Assembly: GCF_024734665.1 (NCBI RefSeq)
Contig: NZ_CP102931.1
Location: 4,090,001-4,154,000 of the forward strand
Source of the DNA: Variovorax paradoxus
Lineage (GTDB): Bacteria; Pseudomonadota; Gammaproteobacteria; Burkholderiales; Burkholderiaceae_C
Direction of reading: 5' to 3'
Length of the DNA stretch: 64,000 nucleotides
The notes beneath the pieces were generated by a model. That model was not told the origin of the DNA, ran no database searches, and saw only the letters and a list, made by a program, of their open reading frames with translations. The first letter of the stretch is position 1. The number at the start of each line of letters is the position of its first letter. This document shows, in pieces, positions 63,401-64,000 of the stretch. The translations under genes and the position numbers were made by a program.

Positions 63401-64000
63401 AAAGGTCGGAGCAGCACCAGTGCCTGACGTCGGCGTGACCTGGCTGTGATCAGCGCTGATCTCGTTCGCACCAGTCACCACCTTGAGCTCACTCGCCCAG
63501 ATACCAGCATTGACCTGCACGGCACGCGCCAGGATGGCCGCGTAGTCTGTCTTGCTCGCATCGAGCCCCGCACCATCGATGGTGACGGTGCCGCCGCGCA
63601 CGAGGAAGCTATCAAGCCCCCCGATCGCGTTGAACTGCGGTGTTCCGGTGGTGAGCGTAGCCCGCGAGGCGTTGATGAAGCCGCCGCCGTCCACGCTGAT
63701 GCCGGCCGGGTTCGCAATGATCACTTCGGCGCGCTGGCCACCCACTTCGATGTACCCGCGAAGTTGGCTCGGCGAGCCGCCGTTGACTTCATTCAGGATG
63801 ATGCGCGCCGGCCCCGTTGCGAGGTAAGGATTGCCTTGAACGAACCCGCCCAGTTGGGTCTGCACATTCACCCGGCTGTTGTTCAGGATGGCGCCGTTCG
63901 CACCAACGTTGAACTGGTTGTAGACGTTGCGCGAAACGCCTGCGGCCGAAGGTGTCTGGATGTTGACCAGCGGCACGCCGTTGGGCGCCACCAGTACGGT
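54467..64000 (-). CDS. CdiA/FhaB-like filamentous exoprotein (5' end outside window)
   Basis: About 3178 residues without a stop; the N-terminus, including the signal peptide, lies beyond the window. The first visible part is the TPS secretion domain (APNGVPLVNIQTPSAAGVSRNVYNQFNV ... RGYIEVGGQRAEVIIANPAGISVDGGGFINASR). It is followed by over 2000 residues of haemagglutinin repeats (SxDNSxGxI-type and LAGxNI-type), a receptor-type central region (about YRYLDGFKDDEEQYTALMNAGATF), further repeats and a C-terminal tail with GGVGRIVAHTIVGALGGGVDGALG. The last 100 residues (NPAHDTSSPLYNPKK ... HFAGTVPE) are a toxin-type domain. Secreted by TpsB, it delivers the toxin into neighbouring cells. The tail is AT-richer. 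Confidence 0.93.
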   Translation of the reverse strand, partial: TVLVAPNGVPLVNIQTPSAAGVSRNVYNQFNVGANGAILNNSRVNVQTQLGGFVQGNPYLATGPARIILNEVNGGSPSQLRGYIEVGGQRAEVIIANPAGISVDGGGFINASRATLTTGTPQFNAIGGLDSFLVRGGTVTIDGAGLDASKTDYAAILARAVQVNAGIWASELKVVTGANEISADHSQVTPTSGTGAAPTFALDVAALGGMYANKIVLIGSEAGLGVRNAGSIGAGAGGLVVTAAGRLENIGTLEGQRVELTTPGDISNRGGTIRQASSAGLTIASPVLSNTDGGVIGAEPASASTSGGGTATPGTSTPSSGGGTATPSTTDVGGTSTGGTSTPTTYTPPAPGVITAGGTISNDGGKIYAGGPITLNTPQINNAGGSLNVATMVVAGPSFSNAGGTLNVSQSFGANVDRFDNTGGKLNAGSLSITTTGDLLNADGTLTSASDANLTVGGNADNTRGTISATGALIANVADAIQNTSGTLASNQNLNVTSRSLNNSQGNISSAGSNVQLTVGQQLLNTGGHIASGGTLAIQTGSLDGSSGNLQSTGDMSVTASQALASTGTNVAGGNATFKGASVDLSGSQTGASNIAITATQGNVTTSGATVATPGTLAVTANAQPGQTLVNNTGKLNAAQLQINASNIANTNDGEIVQAGTGATVLAVSGSIDNSNSHIATNGQDLTLQAASITNTVGTIDHAGTGTLTIAGGSFNGAGGAITGNGALAVNLSGAFNQDGGTTYAKQIDITAGSLSNRSRGSIVQAGTGTTTLNVGGALSNNGGTIASNGAVAANADSMTNQGGKLQAANSSDLNLTVARQLDNSAAGKISSGGNTSVSAGGLKNDTGSLSAVGNLNATVSGTATNLGGTLAANGNTTLTAVSLDNSAGTTAAVSGDLNVTTTGATTNTGGTLQAGGVTTLSNGGLSSAGGKVFGNSLSIDTHGGALDNSAKGTIAANTTVDVKSGALNNDTGLIQAGAALVIDTNSQVLTNTNAAGYTNGQGGITSADTLTLNAGSIKNNEGFIGAKGTLTATTKGAQGFSNTTSGKVIGQAAVTINTSGASYNNSGGETQAVGALTINAGAIQNAGGLLRSSDTTTLNAASIDNANTSGTNQGIEGTNVTINAGGLGNKAGAIRAAQNLTVTSGGTVDNSTSGLLSAGDTLKIVDPNAGNPGAKKLNLLNTGGTLTATNSLQIDAAKFSNDGSFATGKDLSVALTQDIDNNRDISVSGNLTYGTTGHLTNNAKLLAGNTLAVNGNVVDNTATGEMSGMNTIINAGTLNNRGLIDSQGRTQVNTSALNNIGTGRIYGNAISISAGTLVNDTETVNGTTTAATIASRGNLDIGVSKLTNREHALIFSGGNMAIGGSLDANRRATGQGGTLDNLSADIQSLGDMSISMAQVNNRDVHIQLGTPTSVSSVVVGIAPVTPVGSGVGRTTQYTMDEVNLDSVNGFVYRKDTGELVGMGGYGVWTNNITTVTDTAVNADPAHLIAGGNMTVNGRLYNQDSQVLAGDIITANDYQSSQLTGLVNVSGLASVINNQGQVQAVNIPLVLPPQSIALGAYKYQQNLNATTGYNAGSAATGSGSATGGGASGASGGPGAGVIVEVTANVGTVVGTGGTGAGASGGTSAGSTRTVPTVVRTSTPNLTVPQASLFRTQAGGNYLIETDPRFANYRNWLSSDYLLNSFGVDPNNTLKRLGDGFYEQQLIREQVARLTGYRYLDGFKDDEEQYTALMNAGATFAKQYGLRPGVALSAAQMAQLTSDIVWLVEQTVTLPDGSTQQVLVPQVYVRVRPGDIDGSGALLSADATIIKSTGDVTNKGTIAGRSLVSITADNVNNLDGGRIAGGVVGVTARTDLNNIGGSITAQDAVVLAAGRDINIKTTTSSAGTTTGIDRVAGVYVTNPGGVLVASAGRDANIVGAALMSAGSATLSANRNINLGTISEGYTISFANKNIAGISSQSREVGSIVQAQDGVSLVSGNDVNIRAGSVTSADGALIVTAKNDINLTAGQEVTSVAAASQKSSNGLFRKSSSSTLDSSSTAEVLSSSLSGKTVALVAGNDINAQAALLSSQDAMRLSAGRDINLTTANRTTQDLHASQQRSSSTGLSKAWAVASDAGGPVGGYGNRQFSGNSASADIKTQAVGTTISAGSLQTISGRDTTLQAATVVADGNITMLAGRNLTIESAQNTELSSSSAANAKSGFIGSWSSPGLGHIKDFGAQATISTTQQSSQVASLTGNVTLVAGNEYRQTASSVMAAGLAGSQVGGDVNILAKNVTINEAYNIEQSVSMQRSSSSKLGGSASFMGVSTDSLRNAQSTVRAMGDTSGNGRMQVLGALNLAMAGQQAYGAGSTLAGALSGSGPSLTDLSGMGQLSYGVSVSASRSTSQGTSVTTNTTAIGSSVTGANNVNIVATGAGANSNIHAVGSTIAAGNTVNMAADNDILLEASKNTSLTVGQNSSHGSSVGVTLGAGAQNGFSIQLGVQNGKGSDNQNETTYNATQVSGGNAVNVSSGRNLTLNGATIAGNRVKADVGGDLNIATLQDVSVGQSRQSSSGFGVSLCIPPICYGAVATVSGNAAGAKADGIFISPNTQSGIKAGDGGFDVNVKGNTNLAGAVIESTQAAIDNSKNTFSTGGALTMTDLQNLSRSSGSSYSVGASVSLGYTTPSDPNPSWDPKEGQAAVPPGRGAGLGSYSGNNQDSTTKSGISGIAGDQSVRTGDASSAGTLIKDWNTQDIIKNVQAQAALTQEFNTNASRAVGTYADQQTRKYEFAKDQAQLAQQVLNNPDATPEQRQQAQQVLDGANSIMNAEQGNYDTWKEGGVGRIVAHTIVGALGGGVDGALGASTTALAAPMIDSYTAGLPSGIKDAVGAAVAAGIGAAAGGATGAASGYSQDVNNRQANAAQRAALARLQEGATADKQKRLADAQCAILKCAAGVDPTTDGYGELIASQNRGTQYAVEIADLMKTGAYHVYGAADLTIDVARWAAESVANGAKNFGAAVVSDFRTAVAAANPPQVPPDIDGGGNTPNTGGAIVTPPTFVCAGMACVVTPPVVSPGYVPSNFTFSSGNGSSSDGSDNTSPILTGSPYNPANVESRIKPNYQANPAHDTSSPLYNPKKTPEPNDAQAAYQSNSIRAGMGTWYAKGEGGYYQYFSDNAGTVHFAGTVPESKVPYSIVQRLGK

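Noticed and set aside
54900..63900. Possible CRISPR array or long direct-repeat DNA
   Set aside because: The repetitiveness is in the encoded exoprotein motifs (haemagglutinin repeats), not in fixed-length DNA repeats with spacers.
1..64000. tRNA or rRNA genes, insertion sequences, phage genes
   Set aside because: I saw no tRNA-like cloverleaf, no rRNA sequence, no transposase and no phage structural gene.

Overview
The window is GC-rich chromosomal DNA (roughly two thirds G+C) with tightly packed genes and many ATGA-type stop/start overlaps. Its gene content points to a beta-proteobacterium of the Comamonadaceae, most like Variovorax: two Bug/TctC-type substrate-binding proteins, class I PHA genes (phaC-phaA, with a detached phaB), several glutathione S-transferase-fold enzymes and a cobN-type cobalt chelatase operon. 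The family assignment is inferred from gene content; no rRNA or tRNA is present to confirm it.

Layout. 1-5.4 kb: a defence-type retron. It has the 3' part of a helical-repeat (ARM/HEAT) gene, a SWIM zinc-finger gene, a structured msr-msd RNA locus and a retron reverse transcriptase; this gene set corresponds to the type XIII retron architecture. 5.5-9.4 kb: GNAT acetyltransferase, RIO kinase, BtuF-like binding protein, SET methyltransferase and a DUF1090-like protein. 9.5-21.0 kb (minus strand): a cobalt/cobalamin operon headed by a cobalamin riboswitch, reading TonB receptor, PepSY membrane protein, CbiM-like permease, CobW, CobN, and a ChlI gene whose end carries a textbook -1 frameshift signal leading into the ChlD VWA domain. 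21.1-27.3 kb: two small unknown genes, a YbaL/Kef antiporter, DctA, PhaB, a DJ-1/PfpI protein and a CinA-type amidohydrolase. 27.3-33.3 kb: an operon with CoA-transferase, MaoC-like hydratase and CitE-like lyase between two Bug proteins, with a divergent LysR gene; this fits uptake and breakdown of a small dicarboxylate such as itaconate or mesaconate. 33.4-33.7 kb: two copies of an intergenic repeat. 33.8-44.3 kb: redox and GST enzymes, phaA-phaC, PgeF, a zeta-class GST isomerase, a FAH hydrolase, NUDIX, CreA and an M23-like lipoprotein. 44.4-51.1 kb: a large Gly-linker lipoprotein, a phospholipase D-type lipoprotein, AlkB and an ABC exporter. 51.2-64.0 kb (minus strand): a two-partner secretion / contact-dependent inhibition locus with a giant CdiA/FhaB exoprotein (N-terminus outside the window), an overlapping Imm42-like immunity gene, a TpsB/FhaC transporter and a lipoprotein.

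The most unusual points are the retron with a clear a1/a2 and msd fold and an RT carrying a C-terminal membrane extension; the chlI/chlD frameshift cassette with slippery heptamer, 6-nt spacer and stem-loop; the B12 riboswitch governing a TonB-PepSY-CbiM-CobW-CobN-ChlID unit; and the A-I-B-lipoprotein gene order of the CDI locus. Many other long open frames exist on the opposite strands of real genes, but they are by-products of high GC and are not listed.
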